Source of the DNA: Mycobacterium sp.
Lineage (GTDB): Bacteria; Actinomycetota; Actinomycetes; Mycobacteriales; Mycobacteriaceae
Assembly: GCA_023264735.1 (NCBI GenBank)
Contig: JAHFVD010000025.1
Location: 1-62,813 of the forward strand
Reading direction: 5' to 3'
Length of the DNA: 62,813 nt
Of the stretch, positions 41,328 through 51,038 are shown piece by piece. Position 1 is the first letter of the stretch. Every line of letters begins with the position of its first letter. The translations under genes and the position numbers were made by a program. Below the pieces are notes generated by a model, which did not search any database, was not told the origin of the DNA, and saw nothing but the letters and a program-made list of their open reading frames with translations.

Positions 41328-42857
41328 ATGCCGCAGCAGCAGGAAGTCACCGGGCGCGCGGCGACCATGACCATCGTGGCGATGGGGCTCGGCTACAGCA
41401 TCACCGCCGCCGACCCGACGATCCTGTCGGCCAACCTCGCCGAGGTGCGCAAAGGCCTGGGCTTCAGCCCCAGCACCGCCAGTTTCCTGGCCTGCCTGGC
41501 CACCCTCACGTTGGCCGCGGCGGTGCTCGGCGCGGGCGCACTCGGCGACGCATACGGCATGAAGCGGATGTTCGTGATCGGCAGTTACGGCTCGATCGGA
41601 TTCGGTGTGCTGGCCGCCGTCGCGCCCAACGTCGCTGTCCTCACGTTCGCGCGAGCCGGCGTCGGTATCGCGTTCGCCTTCGTCCTCGGCCTGTCGCTGG
41701 CCATCATCAACGCGGTGTTCCCGGCGGGACGCCGCGCCGCCGCGATCGCGATGTATCTCGGCGTCGGCCACGCGCTGAGCGTCTTCCAGCCCGCCATCGG
41801 AAGCTGGCTGGCCGCCCATTTCGGGTGGCGTGCCTGCTTTCTGGTCACCCCGGTGCTGGCCGCGGTCACGCTCGCGCTGACCATGCGCTACGTGCCGGAG
41901 ACGCTGCGCTGGCAGCGCAAGCTCGACGTCGTCGGCATCCTGTTGATCGCGGTCGGGCTGATCCTGGTGATCCTCGGGCTCACGCAGCTGCAGGGCGGCT
42001 TCCATGTCACCGCACTGGTGCAGATCCTGGTCGGGATCGGGCTGGCGCTCGCGTTCGTGTGGTGGGAATTGCGCACCGACGCTCCGGCATTGGACATGCG
42101 TATCTTCGGATCCGGCCGATTCAACGCCGCGGTGATCGCCGGTGCGGCGTTCAACTTCCTGCAGGGCGGCGCCACCATCCTGTTCGCCTACTACCTGGTC
42201 ACCATCCGCGGTGAGTCACCCGAACTGCTCGGGCTGCTGCTCATCCCGGCGGTGCTGCTGGCGTCGCTCGCGGCTACCGCGGCGGGTCGCGCCGTCACCG
42301 CGTTCGGCGAACGCGCCGTGCTGGTGACGGGGCTGGCCATCCTGCTGGTCGGCATGGTGATGCTCGTGGCGCTCGACGCGCAGACCCCGATCTGGGTGCT
42401 CGGGGTCGCGGTGGGGCTGAACGCGATCGGTGGTGCGGTGGTGCAGACCCCGCAGTCCACCATCATGATGTCCAGCGCGCCCGCCGAGCTGGGCGGTGTC
42501 GTCTCGGCGGTGAAACCGGCTGTCGGACAGGCCAGTTACTCGCTGGGCCCGGCACTGTTCGCGTTGGTCGGAACCACGTTGTTCCTACGCGACGGCCGTC
42601 ACAAGCTGGAGGGCTCGGGGATCAGTGAGGACCAGGCCCGCGACGCGCTGCGCGTCGCGCACGGCGGGGTGCCCGGGCCGGCGGCGGGTGCCGAAGTGCT
42701 CGACCCGGAGAAAGCCCGCTGGGTGGTGTCGGAGGCGACCCAGAGTTGGTTGACCGCCATCCACGACCTCAGTCTCATCATGGCCGTGGTGCCCGCCGCC
42801 GCGATCGTGGTCGCCTGGGTGCTGCTGCGACCGAAGGCTGGCTCGCCGTCAACCTGA
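41328..42857 (+). CDS. MFS transporter, DHA2-like
   Basis: A 509-residue transporter with about fourteen helices. The motif-A loop is G-D-A-Y-G-M-K-R-M after helix 2, and R-A-G-V-G-I-A resembles motif B. It should export a drug-like or lipid compound by proton exchange. It has no counterpart at this point in M. tuberculosis that I recall. Eighteen bases separate it from the following acyl-CoA ligase. Confidence 0.88.
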   Translation: MPQQQEVTGRAATMTIVAMGLGYSITAADPTILSANLAEVRKGLGFSPSTASFLACLATLTLAAAVLGAGALGDAYGMKRMFVIGSYGSIGFGVLAAVAPNVAVLTFARAGVGIAFAFVLGLSLAIINAVFPAGRRAAAIAMYLGVGHALSVFQPAIGSWLAAHFGWRACFLVTPVLAAVTLALTMRYVPETLRWQRKLDVVGILLIAVGLILVILGLTQLQGGFHVTALVQILVGIGLALAFVWWELRTDAPALDMRIFGSGRFNAAVIAGAAFNFLQGGATILFAYYLVTIRGESPELLGLLLIPAVLLASLAATAAGRAVTAFGERAVLVTGLAILLVGMVMLVALDAQTPIWVLGVAVGLNAIGGAVVQTPQSTIMMSSAPAELGGVVSAVKPAVGQASYSLGPALFALVGTTLFLRDGRHKLEGSGISEDQARDALRVAHGGVPGPAAGAEVLDPEKARWVVSEATQSWLTAIHDLSLIMAVVPAAAIVVAWVLLRPKAGSPST

Positions 42858-42875
42858 CATGGCACTCTGGCCGGT

Positions 42876-44450
42876 ATGCAAGCACCAGAACCGCGCTTTC
42901 TTGACGACCGGCCGAGCTACTGGGCGCAGCACAAGCCCGACAGCGAAGCGGTCAGCTACCTCGGCCGCAGCTGGACCTGGGCGCAGTGGAACGACCGGAT
43001 CCGCAGGCTGGCCGGCGCACTGGTTGAGCGCGGTATCGGGCGCGGTGACGTGGTGGCATTCCTGGACAGGAACCACCCGGCCTGCGTCGAGCTGCAGCTG
43101 GCTGCGGCGTCGCTGGGCGCGGCCACCGCCGTCATCAACTTCCGGCTGGCCGGCACCGAGATGGACTACGTCCTCAACGACTCGGGCGCGCGACTGCTGA
43201 TCGTCGGCACCGAGCTGATCGGGGCCGTCGACAAGATCCGCGACAAGCTGACCAACGTCGAGGAGATTATTGAGGTCACGCCCGACGGCGGCGGTGAATC
43301 TGGAGGTGACCCGTACGAGGCGCTGCTGGCTGCTGCCACCCCGACCGGCCGTCCCGCCGAGGTCGACCCCGAGGACACCTGCCTGATCATGTACTCCTCT
43401 GGCACCACTGGACAGCCCAAGGGTGTGGTGCTGTCCCAGCGAAACGTCTTGGCGCACACGATCAATACCGCCACCTTCGAATTCGGCCCGGATGACAAAA
43501 ACATGGTGGCGATGCCGCTGTTCCACGTCGGCGGGTCGGCCTACGTGCAGTACGGCATACACGCCGGGATCCCGACCATCATGACGCGCGAGGCCGACGG
43601 CGCCTCGCTGGCCGGCGCGCTGCTGCAGGGCGCGAACCGCACCTTCCTGGTGCCCGCGGTGCTGGGCAAGGTGCTGGAATCGGGCGAGGACGCAGTGAAG
43701 CTGTTCAGCGGGCTGCGGACGTTCGTCTACGGAGCCTCGCCGATGCCGCCTGCGCTGCTGAAGGCGGCGCTCAAGGCATGGCCGGACACCGATTTCATCC
43801 AGGTGTACGGGCTCACCGAAGTGTGCGGCTCGCTCACCCAGCTGCCGCCGGAGGCGCACCGCGACGATTCTCGCCCCGAGCGCATGCTCAGCGCAGGCCG
43901 GCCAGCCCGTGAGGTGGAGGTGCGAGTGGTCGACATCGAGACCCTTGCCGAGGTGCCGACCGGTCAGCCCGGCGAATTGTGGTTCCGCACACCGCAGTTA
44001 ATGAAGGGCTATCACAACAAGACCGAGGCCACCGTCTCGGCGATCACCGAGGACGGTTGGTTCCGCACCGGTGACATCGGCCGCGTCGACGAGGAAGGCT
44101 TCGTGTTCGTCGAGGACCGCCTCAAGGACATGATCATCTCTGGTGGGGAGAACATCTACTCCGTCGAGGTCGAGCGGGTCTTGACCGACCACCCCGCCGT
44201 GCTGGATGCGGCGGTGTTCGGCATCCCCGACGACAAGTGGGGCGAGTCGGTCAAGGCGGTCGTCGAATTGTCCGCTGGCGGTGAGACTTCCGAGGCCGAG
44301 CTGATCGCCTGGTGCCGGGAGCGGCTGGCGCACTACAAGAGCCCGCGCAGCGTGGAGATCGCCGAGGCGCTGCCGCGCAACCCCACCGGCAAGCTGCTCA
44401 AGCGCGAGCTGCGCACGCCGTACTGGGAGAACCGCGGCCGCGCGATCTGA
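42876..44450 (+). CDS. acyl-CoA synthetase (AMP-binding)
   Basis: A 524-residue ligase. The P-loop is Y-S-S-G-T-T-G-Q-P-K-G near residue 172, then V-Y-G-L-T-E-V-C, W-F-R-T-G-D, L-K-D-M-I-I-S-G-G-E-N and the terminal N-P-T-G-K-L-L-K-R. The acid it activates is unknown. Its stop overlaps the menC start by one base (TGATG), so they are coupled. Being distinct from menE, it could supply another CoA ester or act in lipid metabolism. Confidence 0.9.
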   Translation: MQAPEPRFLDDRPSYWAQHKPDSEAVSYLGRSWTWAQWNDRIRRLAGALVERGIGRGDVVAFLDRNHPACVELQLAAASLGAATAVINFRLAGTEMDYVLNDSGARLLIVGTELIGAVDKIRDKLTNVEEIIEVTPDGGGESGGDPYEALLAAATPTGRPAEVDPEDTCLIMYSSGTTGQPKGVVLSQRNVLAHTINTATFEFGPDDKNMVAMPLFHVGGSAYVQYGIHAGIPTIMTREADGASLAGALLQGANRTFLVPAVLGKVLESGEDAVKLFSGLRTFVYGASPMPPALLKAALKAWPDTDFIQVYGLTEVCGSLTQLPPEAHRDDSRPERMLSAGRPAREVEVRVVDIETLAEVPTGQPGELWFRTPQLMKGYHNKTEATVSAITEDGWFRTGDIGRVDEEGFVFVEDRLKDMIISGGENIYSVEVERVLTDHPAVLDAAVFGIPDDKWGESVKAVVELSAGGETSEAELIAWCRERLAHYKSPRSVEIAEALPRNPTGKLLKRELRTPYWENRGRAI

Positions 44451-45421
44451 TGGCGGTATCGCTGGACGACCTGTTGGAGCGCCTGCACGTGGTCGCACTG
44501 CCGATGCGGGTGCGCTTTCGCGGCATCATGATTCGTGAGGTGGCGCTGATCGACGGGCCGACGGGCTGGGGCGAGTTCGGCGCGTTCGTCGAGTACGAGC
44601 CACCCGAGGCCGCGCACTGGCTGGCCTCCGGTATCGAATCCGCCTACGGCACACGACCTCCCGTCGTGCGCTCGGTCATACCGATCAACGCGACGGTGCC
44701 CGCCGTGCCCGCCGCGCAGGTGCCCGAAGTGCTGGAGCGGTTTCCGGGGGCGCGCACCGCCAAGGTCAAGGTGGCCGAGCCGGGGCAGACGCTGGCCGAC
44801 GACGTCGCCCGGGTCAACGCCGTCCGCGCGCTGATCCCGACGGTGCGGGTGGACGCCAACGGCGGGTGGACGGTCGAACAGGCGGTGGCCGCCGCGGCCG
44901 CGCTCACTGCCGACGGTCCGCTGGAGTACCTCGAACAGCCCTGCAAGACAGTGGACGAGCTGGCCGAGGTGCGCCGCCGTGTCGCGGTCGCGGTGGCCGC
45001 CGACGAGAGCATCCGCAAGGCCGCCGACCCGCTGGCCGTCGTGCGGGCCCGGGCGGCTGACGTCGCGGTGCTCAAGGTCGCGCCGCTCGGTGGGGTCGCC
45101 GCGATGTTGGGCATCGCCGCCGAAATCGACATCCCGGTGGTGGTGTCCAGCGCGCTGGACACCGCGGTCGGCATCGCGGCCGGACTGGCCGCCGCGGGGG
45201 CGCTCCCCCGGTTGGAACATGCGTGCGGGCTCGGCACCGGCGGGCTGTTCGTCGAAGACGTCGCCGATATCGTGCCCGTCGATGGCGGCCTGCCCGTCGG
45301 CGACGTGGCGCCCGATCCGGCGCGCCTCGCTGCGCTCGCCGCCCCGGCCGAGCGCCGCGACTGGTGGATCGCCCGCGTCCGCGAATGCTTCCCGCTGCTC
45401 AGCCCGCCGCCACCGCCCTGA
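44450..45421 (+). CDS. menC: o-succinylbenzoate synthase
   Basis: A 323-residue enolase-superfamily enzyme that dehydrates SHCHC to o-succinylbenzoate. The catalytic lysine pair is A-K-V-K-V. Metal ligands are in V-D-A-N-G-G, L-E-Q-P and D-E-S, and the second lysine is in V-L-K-V-A-P-L-G-G. The start is fixed by coupling to the ligase stop. Corresponds to Rv0553. Its last 23 bases overlap a small opposite frame. Confidence 0.94.
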   Translation: MAVSLDDLLERLHVVALPMRVRFRGIMIREVALIDGPTGWGEFGAFVEYEPPEAAHWLASGIESAYGTRPPVVRSVIPINATVPAVPAAQVPEVLERFPGARTAKVKVAEPGQTLADDVARVNAVRALIPTVRVDANGGWTVEQAVAAAAALTADGPLEYLEQPCKTVDELAEVRRRVAVAVAADESIRKAADPLAVVRARAADVAVLKVAPLGGVAAMLGIAAEIDIPVVVSSALDTAVGIAAGLAAAGALPRLEHACGLGTGGLFVEDVADIVPVDGGLPVGDVAPDPARLAALAAPAERRDWWIARVRECFPLLSPPPPP

Positions 45422-45515
45422 GTTCGGCGATCGAGCGGCGCACGAAGTAGGCCAGGTCGTGCTCGTCGGCGGCGAGCCACCGTTCGAATCGCACCGAGAC
45501 TGTCGTAATCGACAC
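45399..45515 (-). CDS. candidate 38-aa protein opposite the end of menC
   Basis: A 38-residue frame from GTG 45515 with protein-like composition (V-R-F-E-R-W-L-A-A-D-E-H-D-L-A-Y-F-V) and high third-position GC in its second half. GAGAGAGG abuts the start, too close for a normal ribosome-binding site. No family. It fills part of the 185-base gap before the DJ-1/AraC regulator. Confidence 0.4.
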   Translation of the reverse strand: MSITTVSVRFERWLAADEHDLAYFVRRSIAELRAVAAG

Positions 45516-45606
45516 CCTCTCTCGCACTTTTGGACGATAACTACAGCCTCGGCGCGGGCACCCACGCACCGATGTCCTGATGTGTGGGGCCCTTGGCGTA
45601 GACGCC

Positions 45607-46581
45607 ATGATGCCCAAGGTCGACACTGAACCCATGGCGCGGTCGGTGGTGATCCTCGGGTTTCCCGGCGTGCAGGCCTTGGACCTGATCGGGCCCCACG
45701 ATGTGTTCACCGGCGCGGCCCTGCTGACCGAGGGCGGGTACCGGGTCAGCGTCGTCTCCCGCGACGGTCAGCCCATCACCACCGGAACCGGGCTGGCCTT
45801 CGTCGGGCAGGCGATGCCCGAGCCACGGGATATCGACACCCTCATCCTGCCCGGCGGCGCGGGCGTCGACGCCGTGCGCGACGACCCCGCCACCATGGCC
45901 TGGATCCGGCGGGCGGCCCAGAACTCCCGCCGCATTGTCAGCGTGTGCACCGGCGCCTTCCTGGCCGCGCAGGCCGGCCTGCTCGACGGCTGCCGCGCGA
46001 CCACGCACTGGGCCTTCGCCGACCGGATGGCCCGCGAGTTCCCGGCCGTCACCGTCGACCGCGAGCCCATCTTCCTGCGCAGCTCGCACCGAGTCTGGAC
46101 GGCGGCGGGCGTGGCGGCGGGCATCGATCTGTCGCTGGCGCTCGTCGAGGACGACTACGGCACGGAGGTCGCCCAGACCGTCGCCCGTTACCTGGTGTTG
46201 TATCTACGACGGCCGGGTGGGCAGACCCAATTCGCGGCGCCGGTATGGATGCCGAGGGCGCGCCGCCAGCCCATCCGGGATGTGCAGGACGCCATCGAAT
46301 CCGAACCCGGTGCGGCCCACAGTATCTCGGATCTGGCCCGGCGCGCCGCGATGAGCCCGCGGCACTTCACCCGGGTGTTCACCGACGAGGTCGGCGAGGC
46401 GCCGGGTGCCTACGTCGAACGCGTCCGCACCGAAGCGGCGCGCCGTCAGCTGGAGGAGACCGACGACACCGTCGTCACCATCGCCGCGCGGTGCGGATTC
46501 GGAACATCGGAAACCATGCGCCGCAACTTCATTCGCCGCGTCGGCGTATCACCAGACCAATACCGCAAAACCTTTGCGTAA
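45607..46581 (+). CDS. GlxA-type regulator: DJ-1/PfpI domain plus AraC helix-turn-helix
   Basis: A 324-residue transcription factor. Residues 10-190 form a DJ-1/PfpI domain with the nucleophile-elbow cysteine in V-S-V-C-T-G-A. The C-terminal AraC domain (about 230-320) has I-S-D-L-A-R-R-A-A-M-S-P-R-H-F-T-R-V-F and later C-G-F-G-T-S-E-T-M-R-R-N-F. Possible starts are ATG 45607, 45610 or 45634. It probably regulates the next gene, a free-standing DJ-1 protein with which it shares H-W-A-type residues. Confidence 0.87.
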   Translation: MMPKVDTEPMARSVVILGFPGVQALDLIGPHDVFTGAALLTEGGYRVSVVSRDGQPITTGTGLAFVGQAMPEPRDIDTLILPGGAGVDAVRDDPATMAWIRRAAQNSRRIVSVCTGAFLAAQAGLLDGCRATTHWAFADRMAREFPAVTVDREPIFLRSSHRVWTAAGVAAGIDLSLALVEDDYGTEVAQTVARYLVLYLRRPGGQTQFAAPVWMPRARRQPIRDVQDAIESEPGAAHSISDLARRAAMSPRHFTRVFTDEVGEAPGAYVERVRTEAARRQLEETDDTVVTIAARCGFGTSETMRRNFIRRVGVSPDQYRKTFA

Positions 46582-46593
46582 GAGGAGAATCCC

Positions 46594-47337
46594 ATGCAGA
46601 TCGCCATCGTGCTCTATCCCGGTTTCACCGCCCTGGACTTCATAGGGCCCTACGAGGTGCTGCGCTGGCTGCCCGACGCCGAGGTGCGCTTCCTGTGGCA
46701 CGAGCCAGGACCGATCACCGCAGACTCCGGGGTGCTCGTCGTCGGCGCCACCCACTCGTTCGACGAAACCCCTTCTCCCGATGTCATTCTCATTCCCGGC
46801 GGGATGACAACGATCGAACACTCTCGCGACGAGAAGCTGCTCGACTGGGTGCGCAAAGCGCACGAAACGGCCACCTGGACGACCTCGGTGTGCTCGGGGT
46901 CGGTCATCCTCGCCGCCGCAGGGTTGCTCAGGGGTAAGCGGGCGACATCGCATTGGGCCGCGCTGACCGCGCTCAAGGCCCTGGGCGTCACGGCCGTCAG
47001 CGACGAACGGGTGGTCCACGAAGGAGACATCGTCACCAGTGCGGGAGTCTCGGCGGGCATCGACCTCGCGCTGTGGCTGGCCGGCCAGATCGGTGGTGAG
47101 GACCGCGCCAAGGTGATTCAGCTGTCGATCGAATACGACCCGCAGCCACCGTTCGACTCCGGGCATATGTCGAAGGCCTCGATGACCACCAAAGCCAGCG
47201 CCACTGCGCTGATGGCCAAGGATTTGGCCAACCCCACCCAGCTCAAGGCCATGACGTCGCTGTTGTGGACCGGTGCCATCGAAGCGGCCCGGTCGCGAGG
47301 CAGGCGGAAACGGGGGCGCGTAGCCTCTGCCAGGTGA
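46594..47337 (+). CDS. DJ-1/PfpI family protein (isonitrile hydratase-like)
   Basis: A 247-residue protein. The DJ-1 fold carries L-I-P-G-G-M near residue 70 and the catalytic cysteine in T-S-V-C-S-G-S near 107, followed by A-T-S-H-W-A-A. The C-terminal 60 residues are extra and basic. AAGAGGAG precedes the ATG. Similar proteins hydrate isonitriles or handle glyoxals. It follows its regulator by twelve bases and overlaps the bpoC-like gene (GTGA). Confidence 0.85.
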   Translation: MQIAIVLYPGFTALDFIGPYEVLRWLPDAEVRFLWHEPGPITADSGVLVVGATHSFDETPSPDVILIPGGMTTIEHSRDEKLLDWVRKAHETATWTTSVCSGSVILAAAGLLRGKRATSHWAALTALKALGVTAVSDERVVHEGDIVTSAGVSAGIDLALWLAGQIGGEDRAKVIQLSIEYDPQPPFDSGHMSKASMTTKASATALMAKDLANPTQLKAMTSLLWTGAIEAARSRGRRKRGRVASAR

Positions 47338-48125
47338 TCAACCTGGCCTACGAGGAAAACGGCGCCGGCGATCCGGTCGTGTTCATCGCCGGCACCGGCG
47401 GCGCCGGGCGTACCTGGCACATTCACCAGGTCCCGCAGTTCGTCGCAGCGGGCTATCGCTGCGTCACGTTCGACAACCGGGGGATCGGGGCCACCGAGAA
47501 CGCGGGCGGCTTCGGCACCGAGCAGATGATCGCCGACACCGCCGCCCTGATCGAGCAGGTGGCCGACGGCGGCCCGGCCCGGGTGGTGGCGATGTCGATG
47601 GGCGCCTACATCGCGCAGGAGCTGATGCTGGTCCGTCCCGAGCTCGTGAGCCAGGCCGTGCTGATGGGGACTCGCGGGCGTCTGGACCGAATCCGGAAGG
47701 CCATCCGCGCCGCCGACGTCGAACTCACCAAGGCCGAAATCAAGCTGCCGCCCGCGTATGCCGCGAAAGTGCGTGTGCTGGAGAACTTCTCGCCCAAAAC
47801 GATCAATGACGAGAAGGCCATCGGGGACTGGATGGAGATGTTCACCGCGTTCCCGATCAAACGGACCCCCGGCCTGGCTGCTCAGCTCGAGGTGTATCCC
47901 AAGGAGAACCGGCTGACCGCCTACCGGTCTATCCGCACCGAGGTGCTGGTGATCGGATTCGCTGACGATGTGCTCACCCCGGCTGCGCTGGGCCGCGAGG
48001 TCGCCGACGCGCTGCCCAACGGCCGCTACGTGCAGATCGGCCACACCGGTCATCTCGGATTCCTGGAGCGCCCGGACACCGTGAACAACGCGATGCTGGA
48101 CTTCTTCGCGGGCACGCTTGTTTGA
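47334..48125 (+). CDS. alpha/beta hydrolase (BpoC-like), MenH candidate
   Basis: A 263-residue hydrolase. The triad is serine in A-M-S-M-G-A-Y, aspartate in F-A-D-D-V-L-T-P, histidine in G-H-T-G-H-L-G-F. It corresponds to Rv0554, annotated as a peroxidase (bpoC). Its position between menC and menD has led to the idea that it is MenH, which eliminates pyruvate from SEPHCHC; I regard this as unproven. GTG 47334 is fixed by the GTGA overlap. Confidence 0.87.
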   Translation: MINLAYEENGAGDPVVFIAGTGGAGRTWHIHQVPQFVAAGYRCVTFDNRGIGATENAGGFGTEQMIADTAALIEQVADGGPARVVAMSMGAYIAQELMLVRPELVSQAVLMGTRGRLDRIRKAIRAADVELTKAEIKLPPAYAAKVRVLENFSPKTINDEKAIGDWMEMFTAFPIKRTPGLAAQLEVYPKENRLTAYRSIRTEVLVIGFADDVLTPAALGREVADALPNGRYVQIGHTGHLGFLERPDTVNNAMLDFFAGTLV

Positions 48126-48159
48126 GGCCCTCGAAATCTACGTGTGACACGCTGTAGTG

Positions 48160-49806
48160 GTGAACCCATCGACGACCCAGGCGCGTGTCGTCGTCGACGA
48201 ATTGATTCGTGGCGGCGTCCGCGACGTGGTCCTTTGCCCCGGCTCACGTAACGCCCCGCTGGCCTTCGCGCTGTCCGACGCGGACCGCGCGGGCCGGCTT
48301 CGCCTGCACGTCCGCATCGACGAGCGCACCGCCGGCTTTCTGGCCATCGGCCTCGCGGTGGCCGAGCGCGCCCCGGTCTGTGTGGCGATGACGTCGGGCA
48401 CCGCGGTGGCCAATATGGGACCGGCCGTCGTCGAAGCCAACTACGCGCGCGTACCGCTGATCGTGCTGTCGGCCAACCGCCCGTACGAACTGCTCGGCAC
48501 CGGCGCCAACCAAACCTTCGAGCAGCTCGGCTACTTCGGCACCCAGGTCCGCACGGCGGTCAGCCTCGGTCTCGCTCCCGAATTGACCGGAGCGGCGCTC
48601 GGCGACCTTAATGAACTCAACGCGCAGTGGCGCTCGGCGACCTGCCGGGTACTGGCGGCGGCCACCGGTGCTCGCACCGCCAACGCCGGCCCGGTGCAGT
48701 TCGACATCCCGCTGCGCGAGCCGCTGGTTCCGGGTGCCGGAGATCCGAGCCCCGGCGGCGATCAATTCCCGCCCGGCCGGCCCGACGGCAAGCCGTGGAC
48801 CTACAACCCGCCGGTGGTCTTCGACCAGCCCCTGGAGATCGATCTCACCCCCGACACCGTGGTGATCGCCGGGCACGGCGCCGGTGTGCACCCGAACCTG
48901 GCGGGGCTGCCCACGGTCGCCGAGCCGACGGCGCCGCACGCTACCACTCCGCTGCACCCGCTCGCACTGCCTCTGCTGCGGCCCCGCCAGGTGATCATGC
49001 TGGGCCGTCCCACACTGCACCGGCCGGTGTCGTCGCTGCTGGCCGACTCCTCGGTACCGGTGTTCGCGCTGACCACCGGCCCGCGCTGGCCCGACGTCTC
49101 GGGCAACTCGCAAGCCACCGGGACGCGGGCGCAGACCAGCGGCACCCCAGACCCGGTGTGGCTGCAGCGCTGCGCGGAGGCCAACGAGAAGGCGATGGCC
49201 GCCGTACGCGACCAGCTGGCCGCCCATCCGCTCACCACCGGCCTGCACGTGGCGGCGGCCGTGGCTGACGCGGTGCGCCCGGGGGATCAGCTCGTGCTCG
49301 GCGCGTCCAACCCGGTGCGCGACGCGGCGCTGGTCGGGCTGAACACCGACGGCGTGAAGGTGCGCTCCAACCGCGGGGTGGCCGGGATCGACGGCACGGT
49401 GTCGACGATCATCGGTGCGGCCCTGGCACATACGGGCCGGACCATCGGGCTGATCGGTGACCTGACGTTCGTGCACGACAGCTCGGGGCTGCTGATCGGT
49501 CCCACCGAGCCGACGCCGAAGAACCTGACGATCGTGGTGTCCAACGACAACGGCGGTGGCATCTTCGAGTTGCTCGAGCAGGGCGACCCACGGTTCTCCG
49601 ACGTGTCCTCACGCGTCTTCGGCACGCCACACGATGTCGACGTCGGTGCGCTGTGCCGCGCCTACCACATCGACGCCCGCCAGATCGAAGTCGATCAGCT
49701 CGGCCCCGCGCTCGCCGAACCACACGACGGCATGCGGGTGCTCGAGGTCAAGGCCGACCGGTCGTCGCTGCGGCAGTTGCACGCCGCGATCAGGGCGGCA
49801 CTGTGA
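48160..49806 (+). CDS. menD: SEPHCHC synthase (MenD)
   Basis: A 548-residue thiamine diphosphate enzyme joining isochorismate and 2-oxoglutarate, the committing step of menaquinone synthesis. The N-terminal [13 protein letters not shown] and I-D-E-R-T-A-G-F carry the substrate site and the activating glutamate. The cofactor region shows [12 protein letters not shown]. Two GTG codons (48157, 48160) are in tandem; the second gives the conserved N-P-S-T-T-Q-A-R start. Corresponds to Rv0555. Confidence 0.96.
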   Translation: MNPSTTQARVVVDELIRGGVRDVVLCPGSRNAPLAFALSDADRAGRLRLHVRIDERTAGFLAIGLAVAERAPVCVAMTSGTAVANMGPAVVEANYARVPLIVLSANRPYELLGTGANQTFEQLGYFGTQVRTAVSLGLAPELTGAALGDLNELNAQWRSATCRVLAAATGARTANAGPVQFDIPLREPLVPGAGDPSPGGDQFPPGRPDGKPWTYNPPVVFDQPLEIDLTPDTVVIAGHGAGVHPNLAGLPTVAEPTAPHATTPLHPLALPLLRPRQVIMLGRPTLHRPVSSLLADSSVPVFALTTGPRWPDVSGNSQATGTRAQTSGTPDPVWLQRCAEANEKAMAAVRDQLAAHPLTTGLHVAAAVADAVRPGDQLVLGASNPVRDAALVGLNTDGVKVRSNRGVAGIDGTVSTIIGAALAHTGRTIGLIGDLTFVHDSSGLLIGPTEPTPKNLTIVVSNDNGGGIFELLEQGDPRFSDVSSRVFGTPHDVDVGALCRAYHIDARQIEVDQLGPALAEPHDGMRVLEVKADRSSLRQLHAAIRAAL

Positions 49807-50327
49807 TCGCCCGCCTGCCCGCCTTGCTGAAACCGGCTCTGCCCCGGCGCAATCCCGACCTCGCCGACACCACTGCGCGAAAGCTGTTGCGCTGGAGTAA
49901 GTGTGCGGTGTGGATCTTGATCGGCCTGGTTACCTTGCAGTCCGTGCTGCTGGTGGCCGGTGCGTGGCGCAACGATCGCCAGATCGAACGCAATATGGGG
50001 GTGGCGCAGGCCGAGGTGCTTTCTGCAGGACCGCGCCGCTCGACGATCGAATTCGTCACGCCAGATCGCATCACCTACCGTCCCGAACTCGGCGTGCTCT
50101 ACCCCTCGGAGTTGTCCGAGGGCATGCGCATCTACGTCGAATACGACCGCAACGACCCGGATCTGGTTCGGGTGCAACACCGTACCGCCGCGCTGGCGAT
50201 CATCCCGGCCGGCTCGATCGCGGTGGTGGCATGGCTGATCGGCGGGCTGGTGCTGAGCGGATTGGTGATGCTGGAGCGTCGGCTCGCTCAGGTCGACATC
50301 AACTTGGACAGCCAGTTGTCGTCGTAG
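49803..50327 (+). CDS. DUF3592-type membrane protein
   Basis: A 174-residue protein with membrane helices near residues 33-55 and 132-155 and an external domain between ([20 protein letters not shown]). The GTG start overlaps the menD stop (GTGA). Corresponds to Rv0556. Its last 40 bases overlap the opposite DsbA-like gene. Function unknown; coupling to menD hints at a membrane link. Confidence 0.82.
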   Translation: MIARLPALLKPALPRRNPDLADTTARKLLRWSKCAVWILIGLVTLQSVLLVAGAWRNDRQIERNMGVAQAEVLSAGPRRSTIEFVTPDRITYRPELGVLYPSELSEGMRIYVEYDRNDPDLVRVQHRTAALAIIPAGSIAVVAWLIGGLVLSGLVMLERRLAQVDINLDSQLSS

Positions 50328-50950
50328 ATATCCGCCTTCTCGTTGGTATCGAGGTCGAAAACCGTTGGCGTACCGGTGTTGATCGGGTCGATCTCGTAGA
50401 GATACTCGAAGTTGGTATCGGCCATCTCTTGTATGTCCAGCGCGGGCTTGCCCGCCCGCATCGCATCGACCGCCGTCAGCGGCACGCCGCTCTCGCGAGC
50501 CATCTCGGCGATCTCGGTGTCGGTGGGTCCCTTGCCGTGGGAGTCCTGATGGCCCCAAAGATCTTGGACGAACGCCTGAAACGCCTTGGCTGACGTCCCC
50601 TTGCCGGCCGCCAAGAACATCGCATTGCTCACCCGATCGGAGTACCCGCCGGGCTTTTCGTCCAGGAACGTCAGCGGCCGGTAGGTGACGAGGAGCTGGC
50701 CGAGGTTCATGTACCGGGATAACTCGTCGCCGAAATCCTTCTGCAGATCGGCACAATGGTTGCACTGCGGTTCGGTGTAGATCTCGATGTGCACCCGGGC
50801 GTTCGGGTCGCCGACGTCAATACCGAAGCCGTCCTTGCTCAGCGCGGTCCCCGGCCCACGCGGATCCACCTGTGCCACACCGGCGATTTCCTTACTGCAG
50901 CCGGCAACTAGCATCATCAACGCCACCACGACCACCGACCAGAACCGCAT
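50288..50950 (-). CDS. DsbA-like thioredoxin-fold lipoprotein
   Basis: A 220-residue exported protein. The signal peptide ends V-A-G-C, a lipobox. The active site is P-Q-C-N-H-C near residue 64, followed by a helical insertion typical of DsbA, and G-T-P-T-V-F near 194 is the cis-proline loop. It should form or shuffle disulphides outside the membrane. It converges with the DUF3592-type gene with a 40-base overlap and is divergent from mgtA. Confidence 0.86.
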   Translation of the reverse strand: MRFWSVVVVALMMLVAGCSKEIAGVAQVDPRGPGTALSKDGFGIDVGDPNARVHIEIYTEPQCNHCADLQKDFGDELSRYMNLGQLLVTYRPLTFLDEKPGGYSDRVSNAMFLAAGKGTSAKAFQAFVQDLWGHQDSHGKGPTDTEIAEMARESGVPLTAVDAMRAGKPALDIQEMADTNFEYLYEIDPINTGTPTVFDLDTNEKADIYDDNWLSKLMST

Positions 50951-51038
50951 GCTGCACGGTACCGCGTTCCACTAGCTTTTCGTGTCGTGTATGCCTGAGC
51001 GCAACCTCGCTGACAGGCGCCGCTGCAACTCTCGTTAT

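Noticed and set aside
41241..42005. 255-codon N-terminal extension of the FadD8-like ligase
   Set aside because: It lies opposite the MFS gene, has low-complexity D/R/G/Q composition and no ligase homology; the ligase start at 41240 is natural.
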